64,000 nucleotides of DNA from Agarophyton chilense (GCA_030374765.1 JARGXX010000068.1:3596001-3660000); one strand, 5' to 3'; counted from the first letter of the stretch, positions 22,571 through 34,922 are shown. The notes: generated by a model not told the origin, from the letters alone. Numbers and translations: made by a program.

Positions 22571-23365
22571 TCTCCATTTGACTTGGCAACGAGTTAATTC
22601 TGCTTTTGGGATGTGCGTTGTCAGTGACCGCTTCTTGTTCTTAACGACGTTGTAAGGTTCTACCTTTATATCCTCCTACCTCTTCTCAGATGGAGAGGTA
22701 CGTTGAGCTTTAGGGACTCCCAATCAGCGAGGGTAAACACCACTCAGCTGCGTTACATGGGGATCCTTCTGGGTAGTTTCCGACAAGAGCGACAAACCAG
22801 AGATTCCCCTAGTAGGGTGTGGCAAGACAGAAGATTTTGTAAGCACTAAATTGGGCTGAGCCATTTAGGTATGACGCGGAACAGTATCCAAAGTTGTGGG
22901 CCGTTTTGCAAAAATTGGTAGATATAAGGGCGGTGGGGGATAAGGACAACGAGGTCGCGGGAGATGGTCTCTTGAGCGCTGGTCATTTTTACCACCATGG
23001 AATTGCCCTTGAAAGAAACGATATGAAAGGGCGAGTCTGAGATAGAAGAGAGTTTTTGCCGTTTATCCTTTTCGGGATTCCTGTATTTCTAACGGATGAA
23101 AACGCCATAGTAGAATTATGCCTGATTCTTTAGAGATTTTTTTAGCAGAAACAGATTGTAGATCAGTGCGTGGGTTCCGAGTTTTGGGAATGTACATAGA
23201 GGCGTACTGCGGACTCTGAACAAAATGTTACAGAACTCATCTCTCATGTAAATCTAACGGATCTAAAAAGAAATGTTCCTTGTTTCAATATTTTTGGGCA
23301 AACAAGGTTGTAACAGAATCAAATCGTCACTTTTTATCGTAAAAATAAAGCCCTCAGTACAGCCA
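22571..23365. other. Stretch without recognised gene
   Basis: Short ORFs without similarity to the neighbours. Could contain eroded pol of E2. Confidence 0.4.
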
Positions 23366-23568
23366 TAGCGCAGCCCACCCACCATAAGTAGCATAGCACC
23401 CAAAGCAGACACAGGCATCGTGGGTAGCGTCCCAATCCGAGACACAGTAGACACCCAAGATAAGTATTTAAGACTGCTCTAAGTTACATATCAGTAAACG
23501 GGGGTATCGAAACCACTACAATACGACTTTGCTCTTTCCTCGACGCCAACCGCTGCGGCAACAGCACA
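23366..23568 (+). repeat. 5' LTR of E7
   Basis: Matches 28420-28622 along its length with scattered substitutions. Common start TAGCGCA, common end CAGCACA / TAGCACA. Unusually short, and the start is not TG, so the left boundary may be off by some bases. Confidence 0.75.
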
Positions 23569-23593
23569 GTGATCACTGCTTCGACCGTAACGA

Positions 23594-24619
23594 TTGAAGT
23601 TTTCGATGTTCAACACCTTTCGTTCTATCAACGAAACAATGTCGGCATCCAATGCGCAACCGAATGAGTCAGCTTGCAGCGATTTGCCCCTCGGACAGCC
23701 GAGCTTCGTCTCGCCATTCGTCAGTCACCGGCGACTGATCGGCACCGATGCCGCCTCCATCCGAACATTATCGCACCAGTATGAACAATACGCAACTGAA
23801 ATCAAGGCTCGAGCACTATAGCTGGCTGTAGTAGACTCCACCACCACAGAACCAGTACGTCCATTTAACCTTACGTACTGTGTCAACCCCGAATGGCTAC
23901 AGTCTACGGTAGATCTTGCTTTCATCGATGATGTAGAGAATGTGGAAAATCTTACGGACATTGCTCTCCGAGCGTACATGGAGTCTAAATCCAATGAGCG
24001 CATAGAAGTCCCCACGATTTCTGCTCTGGATGGGCTAGTGGACAAGAATTTGAAGATGGATATGTCAGACAGGTCTGCCCGATCCAGAATGGAATCCCTT
24101 TTCCCTTCATACATATCAATCTTGCGTAGACATGGGTTGAGTTGGGTAGTCAAGTCCAACCATAAGACGGCCGTATCGTACATTATATCTGCAGTAAGGC
24201 CCAAATCGCTTCTTTTACGATTCGAGACGGACGTTCAATTTGCATATGCAGATCTCAGAAAGAACTTTCGTGATGTCATGCAACACGCCCTCCCTGTGTC
24301 AGAAGCGTTTGAGATGATCGATACAGGGTCAATCCCAAGCACGAAGAATGGTTATCGGAAATCAGAATCGTCTACACCCATCAAGTTACCCGAAACGGAC
24401 AACTTGCAGACGGAACAGAAGAATAACACGGCGAGGAAGGCGAAATCGAAGCGTTCCGCCCCACCATGCCCCTTTGGTCCATGCAAACTGCAAGGACTCT
24501 TGTATTGGATTGATGATTGCACAAAGTCTACAAATGAGCAAAAAAAGGCCATGAAATCAGAGCTTGCCGCCCCCAAGGCCGCTGACGGTCCTGCACGTTC
24601 TACACGTTCCCAGAAATAG
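23594..24619 (+). pseudogene. E7 gag
   Basis: Starts just after the 5' LTR and stays in one frame to 24619 except for a TAG at 23819-23821. Near the end are CPFGPCKLQGLLYWIDDC, a degenerate CCHC-like knuckle, and basic stretches (ARKAKSKRSAPP) suited to RNA packaging. About 340 codons, normal for gag. No other recognisable domain. Confidence 0.65.
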
Positions 24620-24724
24620 AAGCCAGGTAACAGTTCTGGCGCCGTTAAGTCTCACAGTAACGCAGTAAATCGACTACAAGACCCTCAGGAATCCAATTCA
24701 GATGCACCATCCTGTGTTATCACC

Positions 24725-26300
24725 GTGTCAGACGGAAGTTCGTTCCTACAGGCAACCGGAAGGTGCAATGATGGAAGTGACGACAGCATTGTTTCTCCTA
24801 GCCTCGCCGAGAGAGCTGTCTTTCAGGGAATTGGTGGAATCAAGTCGATCACACCCGTGCACCTCAAAGTGGCTCTAAGAAGACGAACTTGGCCTCAGAC
24901 TTTCGCGTTTTCACGGACATGGCAATTTCCACGCACAGTACTCCAACTTGCCTCTGTAAGCCTTGCCCTGGCCAACATCACCTACCTCATTTCCGATGAT
25001 GACCTCTCCTTTGAGGAGCTGCTGATTGGACTGCCTGTGCGACAACACCTTCGGGTGGACACAGAGACTTTGCTTGACAACAATCGCAGCCAACTGGATG
25101 GAACTTATTGCTCGAGAGTGAAAACCCTAACAAGACGGCCCAATTGCAGTTACGTCAGTCGACTTATGAACTCAGAAAAACCCACAAGCATTATCGGTGA
25201 CTTCAACTCCTGGACACGCTTAGACCCGAACAGAACCCACGCGAATCACCACGTCGTGAGTTCTGAGGATGACCCATTCCCAGACCCATATTTGCTTGAC
25301 CCAATTGACTCTGAACAGCATGAATAAGTCGTGACAGCGGTCATTGGAATGGTATCCGCCGCTCAATCGCAGGGAATGCCACCCTCTCACGTAACTTCTC
25401 TGCAAGGCATCGTACAGGATAACGTTGACATTTTTCGCACCTCATTATCAGCTGGTCCACCGGCAAAACTCGAACCGCTTGAAATTGATCTCACACCCAA
25501 TACACACCCCGTTTGCGTCAAACTGCGGAATTACTCCCAAGAACAGCGTCAATTCTTGGACAAATTTGTAGGAAACCTGGTGAAAGCCGGAATGGTGTAT
25601 CTCAACCCAAGCGCAGCATGAGCCTCTGCCTCACTTCTCCTTTCCAAACCAGGCCCAGCACGTTTTTGCTTCAATGTACACTTGCGTTCTGTGAACAGGG
25701 ACACCGTTCGGCATCAATTCCCAATGCCCAACGTCGAACAGGAGCTTTGTAAGCTCGCGAGCTCCCGTAATTTCGCTACATTTGACCTCTCACACGGATA
25801 TTGGTAGCTTCCTCTCGCCGAGAGCTCTCAACCTCTTTAGTTGTTCATCCTCCCGGATGGGATATTCACTCCAACAATAGTGCTACATGGCACTTCAAAT
25901 GGAACCACGCATATGCAGTCTGCCCTTGCCGAAGTCATTCCCTAACGTCTTCGACCTCATCTACTGTACTGGCTTGATGATATACTCCTTCACCAATCAC
26001 CATTGAGGGCCTTCTCAACCGCATCCGCTATCTGTTCCGGTTGTGTTCTGAGCGACAGATGAAGCCACATCCTTTCTAATGCACCCTTTTTGCGACTTCT
26101 ATCAGGTGGAGTGGGAGGATCATATCTGCTGATGGTGTCAAGTACGACCCTCCACAACTCAATGGCCTCCGTTCCATGGAACCTCCATAAAACGGCGCCT
26201 ACTTTGAACACTTTCTTTGCCTGTTACAGAGGATGAAAACTGGTATCCCCAACTTTTTCAATCTCATTGACCCACTGCATCACTTCATGGAAAATTTGCA
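24725..26300 (+). pseudogene. E7 protease/reverse transcriptase
   Basis: After a stop at 25325-25327 the same frame gives the RT start: EPLEIDLTPNTHPVCVKLRN and QRQFLDKFVGNLVKAGMVYL. Further on, in shifting frames, NFATFDLSHGYW (first catalytic Asp) near 25770, FTPTIVLHGTSNGTTHMQSA near 25870 and LLYWLDDILLH near 25965 (catalytic DD). The WLDD form is usual in this clade. Numerous stops. The upstream part (24725-25327) has an expected protease position, but its DTG is not visible. Confidence 0.7.
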
Positions 26301-26376
26301 CCACCAAACCGCCAAACGCACAACTCGAGCACTAGCCCGAATTGACTTAAGTACCTTCGGATGGGGAGAAGTGTAA

Positions 26377-27177
26377 TTGAAGGCGTTTGCAGCCTGTACA
26401 GCGGCTCTAGCGAAACTGGTGACATTGCCTCATCGTGAGAACAATAAGCGCTTGTGCTTTTTTACTGACGCATTAGAAAGCTTTTGGTCAGGAATTGTTA
26501 CGCAGGTACCTTATGATGATTTGAGCCTGCCACATGCGAGTCAATGCCATAGCCCAATTGCTTTCTGTTGCGGCCGGTTCAAAAGAACTCAATTTGGCTG
26601 GTCCATTCTTGAAAAGGAAGCTTACGACGTTTTTGCAACACTGGACCGCGTGCACTGGCTAGTCACAACCCCCAATGTTTTTAAACTTTTCACGGATCAT
26701 AACAACCTAATTTTTCTTTTTGATCCACTTTCAGTCACACCTGACCTGTCTCAGACTTCAGTCCGAAAGGTCCTTAAATGGGCCGTACGTCTTAGCATGT
26801 ACGACTACACCTGCTTCCACATAAATGGCACGGGCAATGTCTGGGAAGACCTATTGGGAAGAGGGTCAGCCCTAGGCACAGTAAGACGATTCGTCAGAAT
26901 CTTGGAGCTTCCACTCTCCTTCACTGAAGACTTCGAGTGGCCATCGCAGAAGAAGATCTTCACAACACAGGAAGCAAAACGTGACTCCCGCCCACATGAC
27001 ATACAAGTGAAACACGACCTATGGAGGATCCCGAGGACGGACACCATATGGATACCCGATAAGGCAAGGGACCTGCATTTTCGTCTGTGCATCATCACTC
27101 ACATTGGATCCAGTGGTCATCGCGGCCGCAAAGCTACTCTACGTTTTCTACAGCAACACTTTTTTGCTCCACCATGA
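26377..27177 (+). pseudogene. E7 RNase H and integrase zinc region
   Basis: Open for 266 codons. RNase H: FFTDALESFWSGIVTQVP, FGWSILEKEAYDVFATLD, LFTDHNNLIFLFDP, LKWAVRLSMYDYTCFHINGT. It ends in HFRLCIITHIGSSGHRGRKA and LRFLQQHFFAPP, the HH half of the HHCC zinc finger of integrase; the CC half (FVQACTNC) follows in the next frame at about 27190-27220. A single frameshift near 27170 separates them. Confidence 0.85.
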
Positions 27178-28422
27178 CAGCCGACGTTGCGAACTTCGTT
27201 CAGGCCTGTACTAACTGCCACTCAACAGTTGGCGGTGAAAGTTTTCCGCGCCCTTTCAGTCCTTCCTTCTACGGTACAGCGCCAAACGATCTTGTTCAGT
27301 TTGACTATTTGGAAATTGGGCCCAGCCGCACTGGTGAGAAACATCTCCTACTACTAAGGGATGACCACTCTGAGAACAAATGGCTTTTTCCATTTCCAAA
27401 CACTTCAGTCGACAACGCAGCGCACGCTCTCATCGATTGTTGTGCCGCCTTTTCTGTCTGTCCCACACGGGTTCATGTTAGACTATCCAACAAACTTCCG
27501 AAATGGGACATTTCGTTTGGTCTCAAAGGGCCTCAAAGTCCCAAATCAGTTCACCGTACCATATACCCATTGGAGCAATAGTGCTGTCGAGCGCTTGGGC
27601 AAGGAAGTACTTCGTGCGTTCCGTGATATTTTGTCTGAACTACGCATGGACATGAAAGAATGGCCTCATCTATTTCCTATCATTCAGAGTGCTCTGAACA
27701 GTGCCCCATGTCCACATCGCCGCAATGTCCCACCCGTCACGGCTTTCACTGAATTGAAACCGACACGACCCGTTTTCACCTTTCTACGGACATCCACGGA
27801 AACAAAAATGACTCTTGTGGAGGCAGCTGCCGAACTTTTGATTGACACCAAGTCCTTGAAGCAAGGTGTAGCTGAATTGCACCCTCTGATACAGTCCACA
27901 CTTCAAAACAACCAGGAAAAATTGCGCACATGCGCGTCCAGAGGGGAACTTGCACATTTTGTTGTAGATGACTTTGTCCTGGTCGCTCGTGACGACTTTC
28001 ACGCAAGCAAAACACTTGCACTCCTCTGGCGAAGACCGCACAGAGTGGTGAGAGCGCTTTCAGACTATGTTTTTCAGGTGAAATACCTACGTAACAACAC
28101 CGTAGAAAGCATTCATGGAAGCAGGCTGAAGCTCTACGGAGATGCCTCTTTAAACACTGAATCTAATCTTTGGCGTGTTCTCGCTTTGGAAACTAGCATG
28201 CCTGTAGCCCACTTACTGAAACTTGTCGAAACAGCTGATGGCTTGGAGGTACGCGTGGGCCGGAAAGGACTGCCGAACAATGAAGACACTTGGGAATCGA
28301 TAGAACCAATCAACGAAGACCTTCTAGACATGTTTTATCGCTTCCTGAAACGAAAAAACTGTCCTGCAGACCTTGTGAATAAAGTTCGTGACGCACTTTC
28401 TCTCCGAAAGAGGGTAGTTTAG
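27087..28422 (+). pseudogene. E7 integrase core and chromodomain
   Basis: DLVQFDYLEIGPS carries the first catalytic Asp; a frameshift near 27450 leads into the frame with MLDYPTNFRNG (second Asp region, normally SDxPTHF) and FTVPYTHWSNSAVERLGKEV (catalytic Glu in AVERLGKE). The C-terminal part (LAHFVVDDFVLVARDDFHAS, LWRRPHRVVRALSDYVFQV) is the integrase tail, and EVRVGRKGLPNNEDTWESIE is a chromodomain-like motif. The TAG stop at 28420 is the first codon of the 3' LTR. Confidence 0.85.
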
Positions 28423-28622
28423 CGCACGCCACCTACCAAAATTAGAATAGCACCCAAAGTAGAGACAAGAATCGTGGGTAACTTCCCAATCCGGGACACA
28501 GTAGACATCCACAATAAGTATTCAAGACTGCTCCAAGTTACATCTCAGTAAACGGGGACATCGAACCCACTACACTACAAATTTGCTCTTTCATTGACGC
28601 CAACCGCTGCGGCAATAGCACA
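28420..28622 (+). repeat. 3' LTR of E7
   Basis: Direct repeat of 23366-23568, same length of 203 bp. Overlaps the pol stop codon. Confidence 0.75.
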
Positions 28623-28759
28623 AAAGCGCATCAGTTAATTTTGACGCATCATAACATCTGATGCCACTTCTTTCCTCCGCGCCCTTCTCAAGCTCTCCTC
28701 CACTCTTGGTCACTCCTCTGACTCTATCACGCTCTCTTTATGCATTTTTTTATCGCTTC

Positions 28760-29330
28760 AAGCTATCGAGTCTCAGGAACACCGATATGGCTGACGGAAA
28801 AGGTTCCACGGACTCCGTCTTTCTCCACGAAATACCATACCATTTGCCGTTTGACACCAAGCGTTGACTTATCCTTGCTCCTTGAGAACAATACTGTCAG
28901 CGTACTCGCTTTTTTGAGGCGCTACTTACCGTTGTTGCTTTGTATGCCCGTCAGCCTTCTGTTCACCTCGTCAATAGACGCTTTCGATAATTTCAAGAGG
29001 TTTTCCGAGAGTAGATCATCGTCTAAAATAATATGTAGGACGACTAGATCTCTGTTCATCAGTAGCAAGAGTTCCAAAACGAGTCCGGCTTCTCAGAGAT
29101 GACAGTAGGCAGTTCTCTACAACTTTAATCAGTCTTTTGATAGTTGAAACATCTTTTGCTGTGGTGAGTGTTGATGCCTTCTTTCCTCTTCATTCGACAA
29201 ATGCCTGCACTTGGTCCCCTTGTGAGAGCACAGGAGTACATCCAATGATCTCTAGAAAATCCTTTTCATTTTTCTTAATGTAGTGCTGACATATTGTCTG
29301 ATTTCCTCTTTTACATCGAATCTCTACAAT
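28760..29330 (-). pseudogene. Coding-like fragment, unknown
   Basis: Read in minus frames with few stops: VEIVEIRCKRGNQTICQHYI, NEKDFLEIIGCTPVLSQGDQ, TAKDVSTIKRLIKVVENCLL, then in a second frame EAGLVLELLLLMNRDLVVLH and SENLLKLSKASIDEVNRRL, and MVWYFVEKDGVRGTF. Composition and run length suggest a decayed gene with one frameshift near 29100. I cannot name it. Confidence 0.3.
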
Positions 29331-30816
29331 CTCAACTATGTGTCCGTGTTACACGTCTGTATTTGATGCGTTTAAATCCATCGCGACGGCGACATAACAG
29401 CGCATCCGCTGTTCGCTAGAGCCAGACGTAATTGGGGCTGTTTGTATGCTTTTACCACAGATAAACCTAACACGAGAGCAAAATAGACAGCTCGAAATAT
29501 TATCAGTCAGTTTCGGAGTTTCTGGAGTCTAAGTACCCCCGTACGTTCTCACCAAGTACTGCCCAATCACCTGGCGAAGTCACCTTCCTCCGTTCGCAAT
29601 GTCGGTGAGTTGGGTATTTGTTTAAGGTCCCCGTACCTTGAATCAATCCTTCGCAATCAATGGGTCGTACTGGTCGTCTCTGTTGTAAAAGGGCTCGTAA
29701 AAGAATATCTTTTAAGCATCTGAAAATACCGCATTACGAAGCATAGACGTGGCACGCAAAATTCTTGCGTTCAGGGGGTCCATTAACCAATCGATGTAGC
29801 CTTCGAATCTGTATTGAGAAAAGAAAATAAGTGACCCATGTTCTTTGACGCTTTACGAGAGATGAAGCAAGAGATGCATCACATAAGTGCTCATTTGTAG
29901 CCTCGCAGGATCATATCGCTTGTAAAAAGACTCAAATTGCCTCATGAGCCGTACAACCGAGCGCGGCATCTAGCTAACGTTCTCTCCTTTTAAATTCGGT
30001 CACAAACCGATTTCCACGGGTTTGAGAAATTAATGGAACCCTGTAAAGTACTCCGGAGAAAGATCCCGTCCAAGAGAACGACATTGTAAGAAAGAGTAAA
30101 CTGCTTCTATTCAGCAGATTTCATCTTGCTTTTATGGCTTCTTCTGCTTTGGGGCTAGCTGCCCTGAAATCTACCGTGCAAAGTCCATCAGCTTTTTATC
30201 TAGTATTGCTACTTGATCCTATGAAACTGAAAAAATATCCCCGTAGGCTCTGGTCTGCACCGCAGGTGCATCTGAACATTTTATAATAGATGCATAATAT
30301 CCTTTGAGAAAGAAACGTAGGGCACAGTAGTCAGTACTAAAAAAGAACAGACTTGCCCTTAATTTCACCTTCTCTCAACAACTGTGACTTTGTAGTCTTG
30401 TTTGAGGCTGACTCAAATTCTGTATTTTAAAATGTTTCTTATAGTTCTAGTAGAACTTATAGCAGGGGTATATATATTTAAAATGTTTCGAGAATTGTCC
30501 TTAGCCCTGACTCGCCAAGGGAAGTAGTGCTGCCGGCAGGATAGAACGTACTGTCCCTTGATGCTACAGAAAGGGCATGGTGCTTTCCCGATATGTCCGC
30601 TCAGTCAGGAAACTTTTCCCCGGCGACCATTCCATGACTTAGTTTTTCAAAATCATCCATACAAAAATGATTTTAACACAGTCCTCCACGTGATAATTGA
30701 TGTCACTATTGCGAAATATTTTCTAACGTCCTAACAAAAATCAAAAATCTTGTTCCACATGAACTGGTATGGACGAGTTGAAATGGTTCAGATCTTCGTT
30801 GAATGCGTCCATATCT

Positions 30817-31716
30817 CTAGCTGGATGTGGGATAATACACCGTATAAGAAGCATCACATACTGCGTAGTAACCGATTAAAACGTTTCCGTTCTGTAAGTA
30901 GCGCGATAAAGATGCTATGAAGAAAGCCAGTACATTGTTAGCAGATCTCATCAAAAGAGCAGAAAACTCAAGAAAGTGGTAGTTAGTGTCGAAATGATCG
31001 TTTACCAAAATCAAAAAGCACCCTTTCCTTTAATCGAAAGAAATGTGATCTTCATCATTTGATGTCTTTTTAATTTTTAGACAGATTCCATTGAAAGCTT
31101 TTTTAAAACCGGAAAGAGGATTCGAAACATGTCACGAGGGTTTTAACACCATATAATTTTTATGAAGTCTTTCTTCGTTCTTTGGTAGCCCTGGAAGCGA
31201 CATGACATCCAAAACAGCAGATAAAAAATGCTTGAAACATCTGCTAACAAAAGTCTCACTTATAACATAAAGTAGCATAAGCTCATGAAAACTAGAATCC
31301 GCCATCGGTATTATTAGAATTACCAGTTTCACAGAATTCGAAATTGTTCTTCGCTCCCCCGAAATATCGGGCTTTCTATGTTTATTGCGCTCTAGAGTTA
31401 TTATTAATTCCTAGAAAACAGTTTTAGGCATTCAAAAAGCGCCCAAAAAGTCACGCTCAGATAATATCGATGTAACGCCCTCAAATCGCTGCATGATGAT
31501 TGGAAAAAGGGAAGGTCTTGAATTACTTTGCTTTCAGAGTTCAGAAAATGCAAGAGTAATTGAAGTAACAAGAGCTTGGAAAACGGTACTGGGTCCTGCC
31601 TGGAACGCATTTGTTGTTGCGATGCATTGCTTGTTGAACTGAACGAAAGACCCTGACTCCAACTCCGAATCCGAGACGGTCATATCAAGAACAATATTGG
31701 GTTGGTTGTCATCCAT
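30817..31716 (-). pseudogene. Coding-like fragment, unknown
   Basis: Consecutive minus-strand frames from an ATG at 31716 (MDDNQPNIVLDMTVSDSELE) to 30817, split by several stops, with hydrophobic helices such as FHELMLLYVISETFVSRCFK and LLMRSANNVLAFFIASLSRY. The pieces follow each other closely, which suggests one eroded gene; no family recognised. Confidence 0.3.
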
Positions 31717-32077
31717 TTAAATAAATGGAACAGGAGAGCTTCTCTCAGTGATTTGGACCGTATACTGCCGCGTCTCTTGCCAAAAGAGTTCGACTTGATC
31801 TATAGAGCCATTGTGCGCTATCCCGCCGTCCAGGCGCACAGCAGCTCTATACAGTGTTCTTTGCCGATACATTAAAGTAATCGGTGGCATGTTCATAGCG
31901 GTGCAAACTTTACTATAAACAACACTTTACTATAGGAAGTTGCTCCGTTTCCATGATGCATCTTTCTTAGAGCACACAAAGGGATATCTCTCGCCGTTAA
32001 AGACAGAGTAGTCGTAACGTATAGAGTATCTCAAACTGTAACGGTCAGGATAGAAACACCTGTTGCTTTATACCTAG

Positions 32078-32523
32078 TGTGAAGAAGCAACGATTATGGT
32101 TGAGTTCTGTAAGCCGCCAGGGCCTGGGGTATCTTACAGACGACACGTGGACTGGCCGACCTCAGCTGGATATATTTCGAGACTTATTGTATTATATTTA
32201 ATGTGATAGAATAGCCATACATTTCAAGGGAGATCCTAGCACCTCGCCATTGATATTTACTTGGCTCGAGTGACGCCATTCCCTTAAAGTCGAGTAGACC
32301 CCGTTAGGATACTAAATTACCCCCTTTGATACATTAGTTACACCAATTGGTCTTCAATTCATCGTTTCCGTAACCCGGACCAGTAGGACTACGCAGTAAA
32401 CGCCCGTCTATTGTACCAAGTTCTCTTGGAGTGCCACCGTCAAAGATGCTGTTCTTAGGACCGGCTCTACCACGCTACCTCAGGTTAAGACCAGTACGCT
32501 GACCCACCAGTAATTGCGTTACA
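32078..32523 (+). repeat. 5' LTR of E5
   Basis: TGTGAAGAAGCAACG ... TTGCGTTACA, 446 bp. By eye about 85% identical to 62333-62778 and, in reverse, related to 33157-33603. The primer site 3 bp downstream identifies it as a 5' LTR. Confidence 0.85.
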
Positions 32524-32526
32524 TTT

Positions 32527-32548
32527 TGGTCTCTCGACTTAGAATCCC
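32527..32548 (+). other. Primer binding site of E5
   Basis: TGGTCTCTCGACTTAGAA..., three bases after the LTR, starts with TGG as needed to pair with the CCA end of a tRNA. It is nearly identical to the E3 primer site (60816-60836), so both families use the same tRNA. Confidence 0.75.
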
Positions 32549-32650
32549 TTTGGAACAATTGAGCTGAGGACTGGAAAGAAGAATCATACGGATTATATAG
32601 CCTTTGGTTGAATTCCCCAACAGACCAAAAGTGCAGAAGCAACCGCCATC

Positions 32651-33156
32651 ATGGATGCAGGAAACACACCCAACCGACCAGACCATAAAACTCCTACGGC
32701 AGGACAAATTGTGACTACAACGCCGAAGATGTCGCCTGACGTTCTGGCTGATGCCATTAGTTACCGCAAAATCACGAGAAGCCAACCGCAAGAAGTACTG
32801 ACTCCCCTGCACCACCCTGAAATGATTCGCTGAGAATCCACGGTGGCAGCATATTTACAAGAACGCCTTTCCAGGGCCATTTCTAGGCCAAGAACACCCC
32901 AAGGAAAACCCCGTAAGACCGAAGGAATTAAAGAGAACATTCCCGCAGGGCTGGGCGACCTTCTCTGGTCCCGTCTCCGTGAGCTCTGCTCAGCCCATGT
33001 GGATTCCTTTGTGGACATGCAACTCGCTGCAGCGATCGCTGACCATATAAATTACCTCATTACGCGAATCGCCCCCAAGGTCATGAAGTCTGAGCTATTG
33101 TTATACTCCCTCATTCAGGCCGTCCAAGTAGCAGTCACCAGCCAGTCAAGCAATAC
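32651..33156 (+). pseudogene. E5 gag-like ORF, cut by E4
   Basis: ATG at 32651 (MDAGNTPNRPDHKTP), TGA at 32831-32833 in frame, then VAAYLQERLSRAISRPRTP and VDMQLAAAIADHINYLITRI. Position just after the primer site suggests gag; no known domain is visible. The frame runs into the E4 LTR at 33157, which shows that E4 inserted into it. Confidence 0.5.
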
Positions 33157-33603
33157 TGTAACTAAATGACGGGTTAAGTCAGCCTACGGGTCTCGACCGG
33201 TGGTAGCGTGGTAGAGCGGGTCCTAAGGTTCGAATCCTTGACGGCGGCACTCCCAGAGTACTTTATGCAATGGGCTGGCGTGTACTGCGTATTCCTACAA
33301 GTTGGAGGTACAGAAACGATGGCTTGAAGACCAAAGGGTGGAACTGATATACCTAAGGGGGTTGTTTTGTATCCTAACGGTGCCTACCGTACTCTAAGGG
33401 AGAAGCGACACTCGAGCCAAGTGAAAAGTACTGGCGAGGCGCTGAGATCTCCTTGGCACTGTAGTGTTAATCTATTACACTAATTAAATTAAATTAATAA
33501 TCTACATGAGTCCACCTGAGGTCGATCCGTACACGTGTCATCTGCAAGATCCTTCAGGGCGCGGCGGCTTAGCGGGCTCAACTGTTATTATCGCTCCTTC
33601 ACA
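33157..33603 (-). repeat. 3' LTR of E4
   Basis: On the + strand it runs TGTAACTAAATG ... TCGCTCCTTCACA, a diverged reverse copy of the E5 LTR family. Its upstream side (right) carries the purine tract, so it is the 3' LTR of a minus-strand element. Confidence 0.8.
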
Positions 33604-33616
33604 TATCTCTCTCTTT
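33604..33616 (-). other. Polypurine tract of E4
   Basis: On the minus strand AAAGAGAGAGATA abuts the LTR start TGTGAAGG. Confidence 0.7.
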
Positions 33617-34116
33617 ATGATTCGATCGGCACGGCAAAGTACAAATTGCCTCACAACTTCCTGCGGGTCTGGCTCTAGTTGGACCTATGGGTGAACTTTC
33701 GATCTTGCCTTCGGGGTCGGAACGTCGTGATCCTCAGCCTCCTAATGGCCTGAACACGAGCGATACCGTGCCCGACATGTAGGCGTCTTATGACCAATCC
33801 GGGGGTTATTTGTTCTCGTTAGCAGTGGGCGCGACGGGGCGTCGCATCGCCACCATCCTCGAGGGTACCAGTGCCTAAGAGCTGACACTTGGAGCGAGGT
33901 TGGCAATTAGTTCACCTAAGGTACTGTACGCGCACCGGGGGGGGTTCCTTGCCGCTTTTCTTATCCTTTGGTATTCCTTTGGCGACCCTACGCGCGTTGT
34001 CCGCCGTGAACCACGGTGCGCGCTTCGTCCATTCAAGGTCTCGTCAGTAATCCTGCCCGATTTGTTTTCATCTTTCCTTCTTCCCGTCGCGGTATTCTTC
34101 CATTGGTCGCCCGCGA

Positions 34117-34740
34117 TGCCACGATCGCCTTATGAGCCCGTCGGATATGCCATTCTCCCTCCGGACTATGTCGCTTCCGTCGGTTTTCCTATCCATTTCC
34201 CGGGGAACCAACCTGTGGGCAGCGGCACCATGGAGTCGAACAACCAAGCGGAGAGCTTCTCTGGATACTAAGTAGCTTAAGAGCGCACCGGGGACTGCTA
34301 TGACCATACCATCGGTTGAAATCCGCGGCCAGTGCATCATGCCATTCTGCAGTCCCGTTGGTATTACGGCCTCGATGGACATTGCGACAGTCCTAAGGAA
34401 AGCTTACTTCTGGGCGCGTCGCTCGGTGCGCTACGCCGCGGTTGACCAACAGGGTCAGGATCTAAAGACTGCCATGGTCAATCTTTTGCAGCAGAATACG
34501 CAGGCGATGTCCCAGAGGGATACTGCCGACTTGGATGCCCGATATGGTCTCAATTTGAGTGATGGGGAAGTTTCCGATGGTGCCAATAGTTCCTAGGGAG
34601 AATCCCCGCCGAAGAAGCGTGCTCAGCTCGCTGGGGCCGATTGGGGTGGTCCATTTGGCTCCTAGGGTGACCCTAATCCCTGTTTGGCTCCTGCAGGTTC
34701 CAATGAGGACGGAGGACTTACTCCTGCGCCGCCCAAGTAA
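34117..34740 (+). pseudogene. Antisense ORF region of E4, unknown protein
   Basis: Opposite to pol and next to the 3' LTR, as in E1-E3. A first frame from ATG 34117 (MPRSPYEPVGYAILPPDYV) ends at 34271. The second frame (34300-34740) reads MDIATVLRKAYFWARRSVRY, LKTAMVNLLQQNTQAMSQRD and ends in a Pro/Gly-rich tail with TAG at 34594 and 34663 in frame. I see no clear alignment to the aORF of E1-E3, so it may be another part of it or an unrelated gene in the same place. Confidence 0.4.
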
Positions 34741-34922
34741 GTCCTGTTGGTGTTCAAAGCGCTTCCACGAACATTGAGGTCATAGCGCGGGCCGATAGGC
34801 CTCTGCTAGTTACTCGAGTAAGTTAAATCAAGTAGTGCTTGTGCTTTTCCAAGGTCTTTCTTTTTTCTCAAATGTGCATGCCCCGGGACGGCGTCCCATA
34901 TTGAGAGCGTCCCGAGTCTTCC

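Larger units (their letters stand above)
23366..28622 (+). mobile_element. Ty3/gypsy element E7 (second chromoviral lineage), near full length
   Basis: Two 203-bp direct repeats enclose gag and pol with integrase and a divergent chromodomain. The pol resembles gypsy elements common in oomycetes and other protists (WLDD in RT, DHNNLIF and NGTGNVWEDLL in RNase H), unlike E1-E5. No antisense ORF is present. Many stops and frameshifts show it is inactive. The flanks (AGCCA / AAAGC) do not show a target duplication. Confidence 0.85.
28623..32077. other. Mostly unassigned region
   Basis: No transposon hallmarks. Two minus-strand stretches look coding (28760-29330 and 30817-31716, listed separately). 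The rest is AT-rich with short ORFs. Confidence 0.4.

Noticed and set aside
33197-33250. tRNA-like A and B boxes (GTGGTAGAGC, GGTTCGAATCC)
   Set aside because: The boxes lie only about 50 bp apart within an LTR, with no acceptor or anticodon stems, and related LTR copies lack the B-box match.
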